Translations under genes and position numbers: made by a program
Shown here: in pieces, positions 23,030 through 33,353 of the stretch
Numbering within the stretch: position 1 is the stretch's first letter
Layout of the letters: each line of letters begins with the position of its first letter
NCBI GenBank assembly: GCA_007258455.2
Contig: VDFB02193867.1
Coordinates: 524,687,692 to 524,751,691 of the forward strand
Direction of reading: 5' to 3'
From: Sequoia sempervirens
Taxonomy: Eukaryota > Streptophyta > Pinopsida > Cupressales > Cupressaceae
Length of the DNA stretch: 64,000 nucleotides
Notes under the pieces: model-generated
What the model saw: the letters and a program-made list of their open reading frames with translations, nothing else
Told to the model about the DNA's origin: nothing
The model's database searches: none

Positions 23030-24440
23030 TCTTGAGAAGTGTGACGTATCTCTCTAAAATAATCTGCAGCTCTCGTGGCCATGGCAGCATGCTACAAACT
23101 CTTTGTAATGGCCTCTACCTACTCAACCCATCATCTCAAGGCATCTCTCTAAATGGTCAATGCTTCAACCTGTCCCTATACCTATGCTACCTATTGTCGG
23201 GTAGCATCCCTCTCAGCTGTCAAAGTCTGAATCTGTCCCTGGGCCTATAGGAGTTGTTCTTGCACCTGAGTCAACAAATATGTTTTTACCTGTAGCTGCC
23301 CCTGTACCTATGTCAACTACCCTTGAATAGTCTAAACCTGTGTATGCAAAGCAGTGATCTGTGACTGCTACTGCTATGAAGGCAAGTGTATATGTACATG
23401 TTGTTGTGATGTTGCCACCAAGGATCACCTCCTGTGAGGCACTCTAGCGCCAAAACTGGGATGACCACCACCTCCTCCATCTCCTCCACCACCGTCATCA
23501 CCTCCATCATCCCCTCTATCATCATCATCATCACTTTAACCTCCACCCTCTCCCTCCTCCTCATCTCTACCATCTTTTCCTCGTCTTTGTCTAGGTGGTC
23601 TATCCTCATCATCCTCAAATGCCATCTCGCAGTCATGAAGTGCGAAAACTCTAAGTGATCCTCAGCCCACTACTCACAGTCCACATATGGCCTCCAGGTA
23701 ACTACATCCAAGTCATCGAGCACTCGCCTCCAATACTCCAATTTTCCCAACTTCTGCTGGACAATTGCACCTGCATAACAATAGATATAAGGCCTCCCAA
23801 ATAGCTGAAATCTATCTGTCTCTAGCCATGTCACCGCAATGTGCTCCAAGGCCCAGACCTGGAGCAATGTAACTCCTACAGACAAGCTGACTCCTTTGAG
23901 GTATACAACCTAGTGCAGATCATGATATAGGTGCGCAAGAAAACATGACCCCCAAGCAAACTGAGTCCCAAATTGGATCATCTACTCCAAAGTATGACCC
24001 CAACCGATGAAAAATCCCTTTGCCCTCTTGTCAAGACATAAGAAGCCACTGAAAAGTCTCGCAAGCACAAAAGGAAAAGGTACATCATTGGAAAATATCT
24101 CTAGCCATGGCATCCAACACCCAACAATCTGATCATCATGGAAAAGTTGGTGTAATGCATTTCTACCTCCCTACTCGATTGAATCATAGGTCATGATGTC
24201 ACCAACTATAGGAATCTACAAAATCCTGTACACATCCTCTGGCGTAATAGTCATCTCTCCAGTAGGAAAACAGAAAGTGTTGTGGTCACTATGCCACCTC
24301 TTTGCCAATGTTGTCAACAATCCCCAGTTAATCCTAACCCGGGGCATATCAATGAATGAAGAAAAACCACATCTCTCAACATGAGATAGTTGTGGAATCA
24401 TCTCCCATGTCAAGGAAAATCGCTCTCAAGACTGAAGGTT
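23030..24440 (-). pseudogene. antisense plant mobile domain (MAIN/MAIL-like) gene in element A
   Basis: Reading the minus strand from about 24440 gives RINWGLLTTLAKRWHSDHN, FCFPTGEMTITPEDVYRIL, IPIVGDIMTYDS, HQLFHDDQIVG, then FAWGSCFLAHLYHDLH and VTLLQVWALEHIAVTW (about 23830). These are hallmark blocks of the plant mobile domain, also called aminotransferase-like. An Asp/Gly-rich linker (about 23460-23540) and a Gln-rich coiled-coil tail (TALHTQV, VQGQLQV, 23070-23400) follow. In-frame stops (about 24207, 24160, 23957, 23912 and 23640, plus several in the tail) make it a pseudogene. It is antisense to gag-pol. Related mobile-domain genes are known both as host genes affecting silencing and as passengers of Tat-type retrotransposons. 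The start and exact end are uncertain. Confidence 0.82.
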
Positions 24441-24726
24441 ATCTAAATCTGTCTCCTATCATTTTCAAACATCGCAAATCAACATATCAATCAAATCAAA
24501 TAAGCAAATCAATTAAAAATCAATCAATCAACCTATCAATCCTAATGAGATTTTCATCAAATCTCATCAACATTTTGTTTTGATTCTCACCTATCATGAG
24601 ATCAAAATGACATCAGTATTAGTGTACCTTGCCTATCATGAGGTCACTAAATCATATATCCTATCATCAATACCTAATCATCAGCTGAATGCGATCAAAC
24701 ATCACAAATTCAAGGATAAAATCACA

Positions 24727-25145
24727 AAAATATTCATTATGTCTTGGAAGCGCCAAAACAGACTGTCAAAGCGTCATTTTAGGCAGATGTGCCATTCTGT
24801 GACTTATAGGTGCCATTTCATGAAGATGTGCCAAAAAATAATGCAGAGGCACAATTTCAGGTGGAAGCATTGGAGAAATCCACCAAAGTGCCAGAGAAAC
24901 GGGCAAAAGTGTCATTTCATTGGAAGCGCCAAAGAATCTCTCTGAGGTGCTGAATTTTTTGGCAAAAGTGCCATTTCCCTAAAATATGACCTATGAAAAC
25001 TTGGATGCGCCATTTTGGGCCTTGTATGTGCCAAAGGCGGAAGTGCCATAATAGACCTTAGATGCACTGGAGAATCTCTCTGAACCACAAAAACTTTTGG
25101 CGGAAGTGCAAAAACACCTAGTCAAATTGTCGCAAGTGCCAAAAG
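24727..25145 (-). repeat. degenerate GGCAC-type array upstream of the antisense gene
   Basis: About 17 imperfect units of 20-25 bp. On the + strand the core reads AAGTGCCA, AAGCGCCA or ATGTGCCA; on the minus strand it reads GGCACTT or GGCGCTT. A longer unit ending AATCTCTCTGA occurs twice (about 24930 and 25070). The array ends about 290 bp upstream of the antisense mobile-domain coding region. It is the same motif family as 500-720, in the same orientation relative to the gene downstream of it. Confidence 0.65.
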
Positions 25146-25709
25146 ATTTTTGAAATTTAAAAATCTGATTTAAAAGTGTGGAAATTAAATTCAAAAATCA
25201 CAAAGGAGGTTTCAAAATTCTTACTGGAGGTCTGTATCTCGCTGGCTGATTATGTCGTCGTACCCGCTCGAATCGATGAAGCTGCAGAGGGATCACCATC
25301 TTGCTCAGAAGCTCCAAAATTCTCTCACTTCAAACAATTTTCAAATTACGATTTGCACAAATGAATTACTTTTCACTTTTTACCTCTTAATAAAGGTAAT
25401 TAAAGGAGTGATTTTGGTGGCATTGTTTTAATTTCTTTTGAGGGGAAATTAATTGGGGTAGCCTACAATCTTTTATATCGAGAGATAAATCGCTGGAATA
25501 TTATCAAATCAGGATTTTATCATCATCATCATCATAAATCAATTGAAAATTTCAAAAATAATCAAAAATCTTTTTATTCACAAAATTCTCGATTTATCTC
25601 CCGAGGGGGCATACCGTTGTAATTTCCTGAAAATATCTGTCTGGGGCATTATTAAAATTATTTAGTAGCATTGGTAAATTTTTCTTTGAAGTAATGTGTA
25701 AACACGTCA
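25146..25709 (+). other. 3' end of element A internal region
   Basis: AT-rich, with no gene. It shares a GAGGGGGCAT(A)...GTA block before the polypurine tract with element B (about 25600 here, 11200 there), plus the GGGCAT(C/T) segment after it. This supports a common 3' architecture. Confidence 0.5.
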
Positions 25710-25727
25710 CTTCAAAGAGGGGAAAAA
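25710..25727 (+). other. polypurine tract of element A
   Basis: CTTCAAAGAGGGGAAAAA lies immediately before the TGTATACAC start of the 3' LTR. It is identical to the tract of element B. It primes plus-strand synthesis in LTR retrotransposons. Confidence 0.8.
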
Positions 25728-26648
25728 TGTATACACTCAAAATTGGTCTGGAAAATATTAATTAAATATTGATTATTTAATTAATGAAATCTTTATTCTT
25801 CTACTATATAAATAAATTGCAAATTTATTTACATAGTTCCTATTTTCTTAATTCCTCTATTCTAATTCACCCTCTTCGTGATTTAATTAAAATAAACAAA
25901 TCTAAATAATTTGTTTTATTCTAATTAATTCCCTCTCATTAAATTTGAATTTTTAAATTCTAATTTGTCACATTTCTTCATATCTCTCTAACTACCTTCC
26001 ACCTCACCCTCCAACTCACCATGTGTCACATGAAAATAATTATTCTTATTTTCATAAATTGGATATTTAACCTCAACAATTTAACAACCTTCAAGACACA
26101 TGGCTTCATCCTCCAATTGATTCCTTCTTACACTTGGAAAGATGGTTTTACTAAAGGGAACAATTACCTTGTTTTCTCCATCGTTCTCATTCTTCACTAT
26201 TGATTTCTCCAGATCAAATCTCAATCATTCATGGCTGCCAACTCACCCAATGCCTTGGAAAAATCTATAAATTGAGGCCCATTTACAAATTTTCAAGAAG
26301 GAGTATTTTGCATAATATTACTCGACAAGATTTCATTTACCATTTTAAGAGCTTAGTTACATTTCTAGTTCAACATTTAGAATAGTTTTTAAAAAAAATT
26401 TGAATCGTGGCTCCTTTAGATGTTTCTTAGTTAAGCAGCATTTAGAATCCATTTCCATTTAGTTTAATTATGTTCTGCATCATTTCTACACAACATTTTG
26501 TTCATCATGTCATTTTATCAGTTCATCTAGTTGAATCATATAATCATGTAGATGTAGACTTAGATTATGCATTATAGATGAATAGGCTACTCGTTTCTTA
26601 GATGCCATCTCAGTGATTTGTGCAGGGATAAGAACTGAGAGCATAAAT

Positions 26649-28713
26649 TGTTAGAGTAAAGGTTTTAACTTAATTATGTTAATTAAGTTACCTTTATTCC
26701 TCTCTTAAGATTTCACTTTAGTTTGCATATTGTGACATTTAATAATTATATTAATTATTAAATGTCTACCTATTAGGGTTACTTTTAGGTTTTGCATGAT
26801 CTCCTTTTAAGGATTGATCTTTGTAATTATTTCAATTCAGCTAATGCAATCTCTCTTGAAGCTTGTAGAGCACCCTTTCTTTTTGTGTCCATAGCTTTTT
26901 AATGATTTTTTTTTTTTTAAATCAAAGCTTTTTCATTGTAATTTTTTAATGTTTTTTTTTAAAAAACATTGTTTTTTAAGCCTAGTTATGCAAGTGCGCC
27001 GACGACTGTTTGACCATCAAATTTAGGCCCCGATTTTCTTGCGACGGCCGTATGACCGTCAAATTTAATGCAGCACTGTGTTTTCCCCCTTTGGAGCTCT
27101 TTTCTTCCAGAGGCTGTAACTTGGGCATACGATATTGTTTTTTAACAAACGAGATATCGTTGAAAAGGTCCTTCTGTCATATTTCTAGTGGTGTGGGTCT
27201 CATCACTTCATTTTTCTATTGGTGTATTCTACAGCCAATTGAAGTCAGAGGAGCTATTTTCAGTCCTGAGCTCGTAACTTTTGATCAGTTTCTCCATGTT
27301 TTGCGATCTCAGCGGCGTTGGAACCTTATTTCAGATCTCTTCAGTTCCATCCATGCACTTTTTCCATATTTCACTCCAGGTATATTTTATTCAATTTTTT
27401 GTGTTTTCACACTCTGGTGAATTACTTGGACATATTCACTCTTGGGAACTTCTCATTTGTATGGGATGCTTCATTTTTGGCTGTTCTTCATGTATTTCCA
27501 GCCTTGTTTCTTTTTATGATATTTTGAGCATCATTTGTAAGAAATCTTTTCTATGTAAATACACTGAGATAAAGTGTCACACTATTGTACATGTATTTTG
27601 GGGATTTTGTGTATAAAGTTGTGCCATATTTTGTACTTGCACTATTTTATAAAGTGCCATGAGGGGTTGTGTAGTGCCTTTGTTTTTGCCATCACACCTT
27701 TCTTTGGTGAGTGTCCCTCCATGGTGACAGTGGATCCATATGATTCCAGCCTCATGCATGTGTGCTTTGTTTTGCACACCACTTTTTTAGTTGCAGGTTC
27801 TTTCTTGTGCACTTTCAGATGTTGTTTCTTCTCCTTCATGCACTATAGGGTGTTACACAACATTTTAGTGGATCTGTCAGGCTCTCCCAGTCAGCATTAT
27901 GGGGGGTGTTATACTATTCATGCTAATGCTTCCTTGGTTCCACCTTGGAAGGAATCTTCCATCTTCAGTTGATCAGTGTTCTTCAGACTATTGGTACTTG
28001 TGCCATCTATATCTTCGTTTTAGGTGTCTGCCTTTGTTTGCCATTTGATTTGAGTAGTGTCATTTGGGGAATTCATGCAAATTGTTGTCTTCTTGATCCT
28101 AATCATCTTATCTTCAAAGGAGGTTCTTCGGCACCATAGAAGTCATCTTTTGATAGTTGTTTGCAACTTCTTATGCTTCAGTGATGTTTTTCATGTATTT
28201 CATCTCTTTTTGGAGTAGATTTTTTCCCATGAGGTTTTCTCTATTTCTCCACTTTACATAGATTTGGTTGTCTTCGGGTACCTCATTAGGCCTAGTTGTT
28301 GGGACCCAATTTTTCTTTCATGCATTGTAGTTACCTTTTCTTTCTTGCACATGTTTGTAGTTGCACTCTTGCTCATCTTAAGGGGGGGTGTTAGAGTAAA
28401 GGTTTTAACTTAATTATGTTAATTAAGTTACCTTTATTCCTCTCTTAATATTTTACTTTAGTTTGGATATTGTGACATTTAATAATTATATTAGTTATTA
28501 AATGTCTACCTATTAGGGTTACTTTTAGGTTTTGCATGATCTCCTTTTAAGGATTGATCTTTGTAATTATTTCAATTCAGCTAATGCAATCTCTCTTGAA
28601 GCTTGCAGATCACCCTTGCTTTTTTGTCTCCATCTCAGATTCCTTTCTGTGATAGGTCATTTGCATGCAGGTGATCTTTGGGGTCTGTGAAGTTGGCTTT
28701 CTCAACTTCTACA
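26649..28713 (+). mobile_element. element C: short LTR retrotransposon without pol
   Basis: It begins TGTTAGAGTAAAGG and ends TTCTACA, with TAAAT on both sides (26644-26648, 28714-28718). Direct repeats of at least 240 bp begin at 26649 and 28389. An AAGGGGGGG polypurine tract (28380-28388) precedes the second. The interior is only about 1.5 kb and has no gag or pol motif. Its open frames (27010-27420, 27281-27616, 27574-27972) show no family features. This is a non-autonomous element of the TRIM/LARD kind. The 5' repeat diverges from the 3' repeat after about 26890, so one of them has been rearranged. Confidence 0.75.
28389..28713 (+). repeat. 3' LTR of element C
   Basis: A 325-bp repeat whose first 240 bp match 26649-26890 almost exactly, including TTAATTATGTTAATTAAG and a GGATTGATCTTTGTAATTA block. 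It ends CTTCTACA before the TAAAT duplication. Confidence 0.8.
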
Positions 28714-28728
28714 TAAATTGCCAACACA

Positions 28729-29969
28729 TTTGAGATTAGAGGAAGATAAAAAGTTTCTAAAGAATTCTATTATTGAACTATGTTTGATTTAGATAGATTC
28801 TTTACTTTAATACTTCCCATCTAAGTGTGTTTTTTTTTATATAATTCACGCATATTTTCTAACACACAAGTATTACCTTAGAAAATAATTTATTGATTAA
28901 ACATCATCAAAATGACCCTAACAAGTACTTTTATGTTGGAGAAGTCCTAATTATAGCAAACCCTAAACACCCAAATTAAATTTTTTTGAGTGTGAAAGAG
29001 CTAGACAAGGGCACCCAATGCCCTAGTCTAGGTATTTTTCTTGACAAATTTAATTTCTCATTTTTTTCAGTCTCTTATTTCGAAGATTGTAGATTCAAAT
29101 TTAAGCCTTGTAATAAATTAATCCCAAAAAAATAAAATCAAATGAGTCGGCCTATACTTTAATTTATTCCAAGTTCCTCTATATAAACATGAATTATTAT
29201 TTCAAATTAAAGAGAAGCGATCACAAGTACAACAAGACTCTACCAAAATACATCCATTTTTACAGGTTTTCAAGAGGAATTTCAAAATTAATCAACTTGG
29301 TACAATGAATGGATTTTGATTCCAATGGAAAAAAATGATGGAATTTAGGTTTTGGAGATAGCTTTGACTTCCTCCAAGCACCTAATGACTTGTTTTCAAA
29401 GTATTCTCATCTTCAAAATTAATCTACTTGCTTTCCTAAGAAGGATATTGTTGCATTTTATATTTTCCAAAGTGTATTTGACTTTCTCTTAGACAATTGA
29501 TCTCATTTACATGTCATTTAGGAATCCTTTTCTAACACATGTTTGAGTAGTAATTTTAGTATTTTAACTCATTACAACCTTAGATGCATTTAAGGTTAAG
29601 AGCACACACTTTCTATCAATCAATCAATTGACTATTCATGGAGATGAAAATACTAAAACAAGGGTTTGATCTAGGAAAAATCGTATATAGCCACCCCCTT
29701 TCCCCTCTTTGTTATGATTTTGTAGGTTCAAATATGAAGACAAAAGATTGCAGAGTAGAATTGCAGAGTGCAAACCTAGAAGCTTCATATCTGAAAGTTG
29801 CAGAGTCAGAAATCACTCTTAGTCTAGGGTGCCCCACACCCTTGACCTGATATTTCAACCTCAAATTTATATCATAGGTGCACAAAATTTAGTCCTCCTC
29901 AGATATTTTTTGGGTTTCTAAATTTTTATTTTCATTACTGTGGAAAAATTATGTTTTTAGATTAGGTTG
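28729..29969. other. intergenic sequence, no gene recognised
   Basis: AT-rich DNA to the right of element A. It holds a short motif around CTAGGGTGCCCCACACCCTTGACCTG (29822 onward; two variable stretches) that recurs in altered form at about 30990 and 57063, probably an old dispersed repeat. The open frame at 29638-29850 has no domain signal. Confidence 0.5.
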
Positions 29970-30348
29970 TGTTGGTGTAAATAAAGTCTTGTACCTAGTT
30001 CATTTATTACTAGGGGACTTATTTACATGTTAAGTTTACTTAGGTCCTAGGAATCTTTCTAGAAGGTGTTAGTTTTCATTAGTTGTTATCTTCTCTTTTG
30101 ACTTGTAACACATGTGAACCTTGGTAGTTGTGATTAGTTATCTCATGTCATATGATTAAGATACTTGTCATAATCTTATGACATCATGTATCTCACCTTG
30201 GCTATATAACCAAGGGGTTTCTACTACATTTTTAATATCCATTGAATTATATTGATAAGAATACAGTTTATTCTTGTCACATTCTATTCTCTCTCTTTGT
30301 GCTTTCCATTTGGTCTCAAGATCTTGGCAGCCATAACCAATTCTAACA
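29970..30348 (+). repeat. probable solo LTR
   Basis: A 379-bp block starting TGTTGGTGTAAATAAAG and ending ATTCTAACA, with near-matching flanks GGTTG (29965-29969) and AGTTG (30349-30353). A TATA-like GCTATATAACCAAGG at about 30200 sits where an LTR promoter would lie. No internal region or partner LTR is nearby, so it would be the product of LTR-LTR recombination. Confidence 0.6.
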
Positions 30349-30353
30349 AGTTG

Positions 30354-31519
30354 CATAATCAAATTAAATCAATTAATCTACATTAAATTCAATGAATTTC
30401 AAATAATTAAAAAAAATAGATCTAGGGAAGATTGGCTCTCCTTTATGTTGTTATACAATCTCATACCCTTCTTGATTTGGCTTTTAATGTTAATTTGAAA
30501 AAGGATTGATCTTAATGATCTAAACACTAGGTACATAGGATCCCTTTTCAATCAATCATTTTGGTGAACTTGATACATCTTACACTAAATAAATATTTTG
30601 ATTTACATTTAAAACTTTGTAGATCTGAATTATTAAGAAATTAAAAAAAAAATCATAAATCAAATCACATTTTGTTTGCAAAAAGGTGTGTTTGCATTTA
30701 AAAGGAAAGTGTTCTTGATTTAATTTTATGCGATTTTGTTCACTTCCAGTTCTAAGATACATGAGATCTATAGAAGAATTTGATAATTTTTTTGAACTAG
30801 CACATGATTTGGTCAAAAAGAATGTTTTAATTTTTTTTTTTAAATAGAAACCCTGGCTCATTGTATTAGGTGAAATTTCACAAAATTGGGCAAAATCGTA
30901 AAAATTTTAGTTTCAGATTTGGACTATATCTGTCTCAAACCATAAACACTGTCACAAAACTTAGACTTTTACATAACTATAAGTCTAGTCTAGGGCACCC
31001 AACACCCTTGACTTGCACCATTTTGATTAGATTCTAGGTGTCAATTGGTATGTGTGTTTCATGTGCAAAATTTGAACTTTGTTTCTCAAATTTGTGTCTA
31101 TAATAGATTTGTGAAGTTGTATTTGATTACACTTGGCATTGAAAAAAATAAACATAAATTAAAATTCATAATTAATGTTTTAATTAATCTCTTAGAGAAA
31201 GTACAACAATATGATCACGTAAGATATCTTTATGCAATTTTTCTACACATATAATGTATTTTAGTAGTGATGATTTTGACACGCTAGATTATTCCCTTAA
31301 GGACTTTATCTCATCTAAATATTCCACTAAGAGTTCTAAGGTTTTAGCATGTCAAAGAATAATAAATGCAATTACACCTCAACTAGTTATTTATCCACCT
31401 TTAAATCAACCTCAAGCAAAATCAATATGTTCTTATCATTAGACCACCGTCAAACAAACAAAGAAATCATGGTCATTTCTTAAATTTTGCAAGATAATTG
31501 ACTCAATGTAATAACATAC
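30354..31519. other. intergenic sequence, no gene recognised
   Basis: AT-rich. Short frames at 31045-31254 and 31254-31442 show nothing recognisable. They may be the start of the decayed ORF that follows. Confidence 0.4.
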
Positions 31520-32320
31520 ATGGCTATATGGTTTATTTTTCCAAAGATAAATAAGCCTTGGGTGATTAATGATCCAAGTGAGCTCACTAGAAACTTGATT
31601 GCAAAGGATACAAGTGTCACCCAAGCAAACTCCCTCACAATCAATAGAACCGTGTTTATAGAGGTAATAGTGAAGAAGTTGCAGGGAAACTTGGATAGGG
31701 ACAATGCCACAAATTTGAAATTGCAAGAATAATTTAATGTGGTTAAAACATTTTTACTTCCTTCTCAACCAACTATTGAAGGTCCAAAGGAAGAGAAGGA
31801 GAATTTAACCCTTGAGGTTAAAAACTTAAGAGAGAAGCTCAATTAGGGAATTTAAGAAGCAAGAATATCTAAGGAGGTAGTTGTTAAGAAAGTAACTAAT
31901 TTGGTTGACAACATTTTGAGTCAAGTGGATAAGGTATTGGACAACTACAAAGTTTTGAAGGATGCATTCACTAACCATGCTCAAACGAGAGTCAAGTTAA
32001 AATTCTTTCAAGTTAGTTGGGCACTCAGAGTTGTATTATTGAGGATTATTATAAAAAGCTCCAATTTTGATTTTAACTTGTTGTCTGATATTATTTTTAG
32101 ATCAAATTATTTAGATGATATAATTCACTATCACAATAAATATAAGGCACTTATACATAGAGAGTTATATATTTTTGAAGTTTTTGAAGAGTTTAATATG
32201 CCTCCCATATTGGATAATGAGGGAGAGATAAGGCCTTGCAAGGAATGGAGAGAAATTTTTACTAATGTTATCTCTCTTATATATGGAAAAATAAACAAAG
32301 ATGGTGAGATGGACACATAA
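31520..32320 (+). pseudogene. unidentified decayed ORF with coiled-coil character
   Basis: One reading frame runs from 31520 to a stop at 32318, with stops near 31730, 31845 and 31852. The translated pieces are Lys/Glu/Asn-rich with heptad-like leucine and valine spacing (EEKENLTLEVKNLREKLN, then NLVDNILSQVDKVLDNYKVL). A more ordered end contains MPPILDNEGEIRPCKEW. I do not recognise the family. Frame continuity through the stops suggests a former coding region, perhaps a retroelement structural protein. Confidence 0.4.
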
Positions 32321-33145
32321 ACTAATCTTAGTATGAATATGCTCTCCAAGCTTGAGTACAATATGGTAGGTTTCTCTAATAGGTGTTAATAAATGATGAC
32401 TACAAGACTCATATGGTTAAGTTGAACCAGTTTCTCCCACTTATAAGCAACATGTTGTCAAACTAGGATGAAGATATGGAGAAGAATGATGTAGAATTTT
32501 GAGTTGGTTTTCAATCATCTTTCACCAACCAACATAAGTGCAACATCAACATGTTAGAAAAGGAATGCTAGATGTACTCTATCAACCTTAAATAAGTAAT
32601 TTTGATCAAATCAAATCCATCCACAAGTATAAATGCTCCAAAAGATCTTCAACTACTTTTGTAGCGATTACTTCCTCATGTATAAATGTATTTAGTCCTT
32701 TTGTAAAGGTGTCACCGCTTAAATTTTATCTTTAGTGATAAGAGATGGAGAAAATCTTTTTGCTTGTTGATCCCTTATTTCTATAAAAGGGAATTTTGAG
32801 CCTTAATCTAGGATTTGAGTCCCTTATTTCTATTAAATTGAAATCTTGAGCTCAATTAATAGTTATGGTTTAAAATCAAGGTCAAATATCTCACCCCAAA
32901 TATTAGGATGTAAATTCTTTACTATTTGTGTACAAACTATGGAGCCTTTGTTTCCCAAAAGGGACATGTGGCTAGGGACATTACAAATTAAGCATTAAGG
33001 TTTAAGTTTAGGTCTAGGGATGAACCTAACATTAGGAGATTACCATATTCTAGTTTAAGTATATGATTGGTGGCATAGAGTTGTCACCACAACTATGGTT
33101 AGAAAAGATATCATAATTTGGAGATTCTAATTTAGTTGGAAAATT
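32321..33145. other. intergenic sequence, no gene recognised
   Basis: AT-rich with no open frame of note. A local repeat of CCCTTATTTCTATWAAA is seen at about 32767 and 32822. Confidence 0.4.
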
Positions 33146-33161
33146 GTCAATCATTTAAGTT

Positions 33162-33337
33162 TTTATTTTTAAGAGGGGTAAATGATTTTGACCTGGAGCT
33201 ATGAATCGATGAGGTCACAAATGGGGGACCTCATCTCCAATATAAATCATCAAAAATTACACCCTAATGGGGTTTGAACCTTGATGGAAAGAATAACAGT
33301 ACAACAACTCAACCATCACACCATGCCACTATTAGTT
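33162..33337 (-). mobile_element. tRNA-derived SINE, copy 1
   Basis: On the minus strand the 5' end reads GCATGGTGTGATGGTTGAGT, a tRNA-like A box, followed about 40 bp on by GGTTCAAACCCC, a B box. These are the two parts of an RNA polymerase III promoter. The 3' end is TTTACCCCTCTTAAAAATAA with an A-rich tail. The element is flanked by a 16-bp direct duplication with one mismatch (33146-33161, 33338-33353: GTC(A/G)ATCATTTAAGTT). A homologous copy with its own duplication lies at 59036-59205. At 176 bp it has typical SINE length. Confidence 0.88.
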
Positions 33338-33353
33338 GTCGATCATTTAAGTT

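Larger units (their letters stand above)
25728..28728 (+). repeat. 3' LTR of element A, interrupted by element C
   Basis: It starts TGTATACACTCAAAATTGG, close to the TGTAGACACACAAAATTGG start of element B. The LTR runs to 26648, is interrupted by element C and its duplication, and resumes at 28719 to end near ATTGCCAACA (28726). Without C it is about 930 bp. The 5' LTR is outside the window, so the right end is set only by the TG...CA rule and by comparison with B. Confidence 0.65.

Noticed and set aside
23213..23658. Met/Glu-rich and Ser/Thr-rich open frames on either strand
   Set aside because: They are off-frame readings of the Asp/Gly-rich linker and coiled-coil tail of the antisense mobile-domain gene.
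27010..28139. Cys/Phe-rich open frames inside element C
   Set aside because: They overlap in several frames, have no domain or consistent start, and lie in the T-rich interior of a pol-less LTR element.
33162..33337. Functional tRNA gene
   Set aside because: A and B box-like motifs are present, but no cloverleaf can be formed, and a target duplication and a second copy show that it is a SINE.
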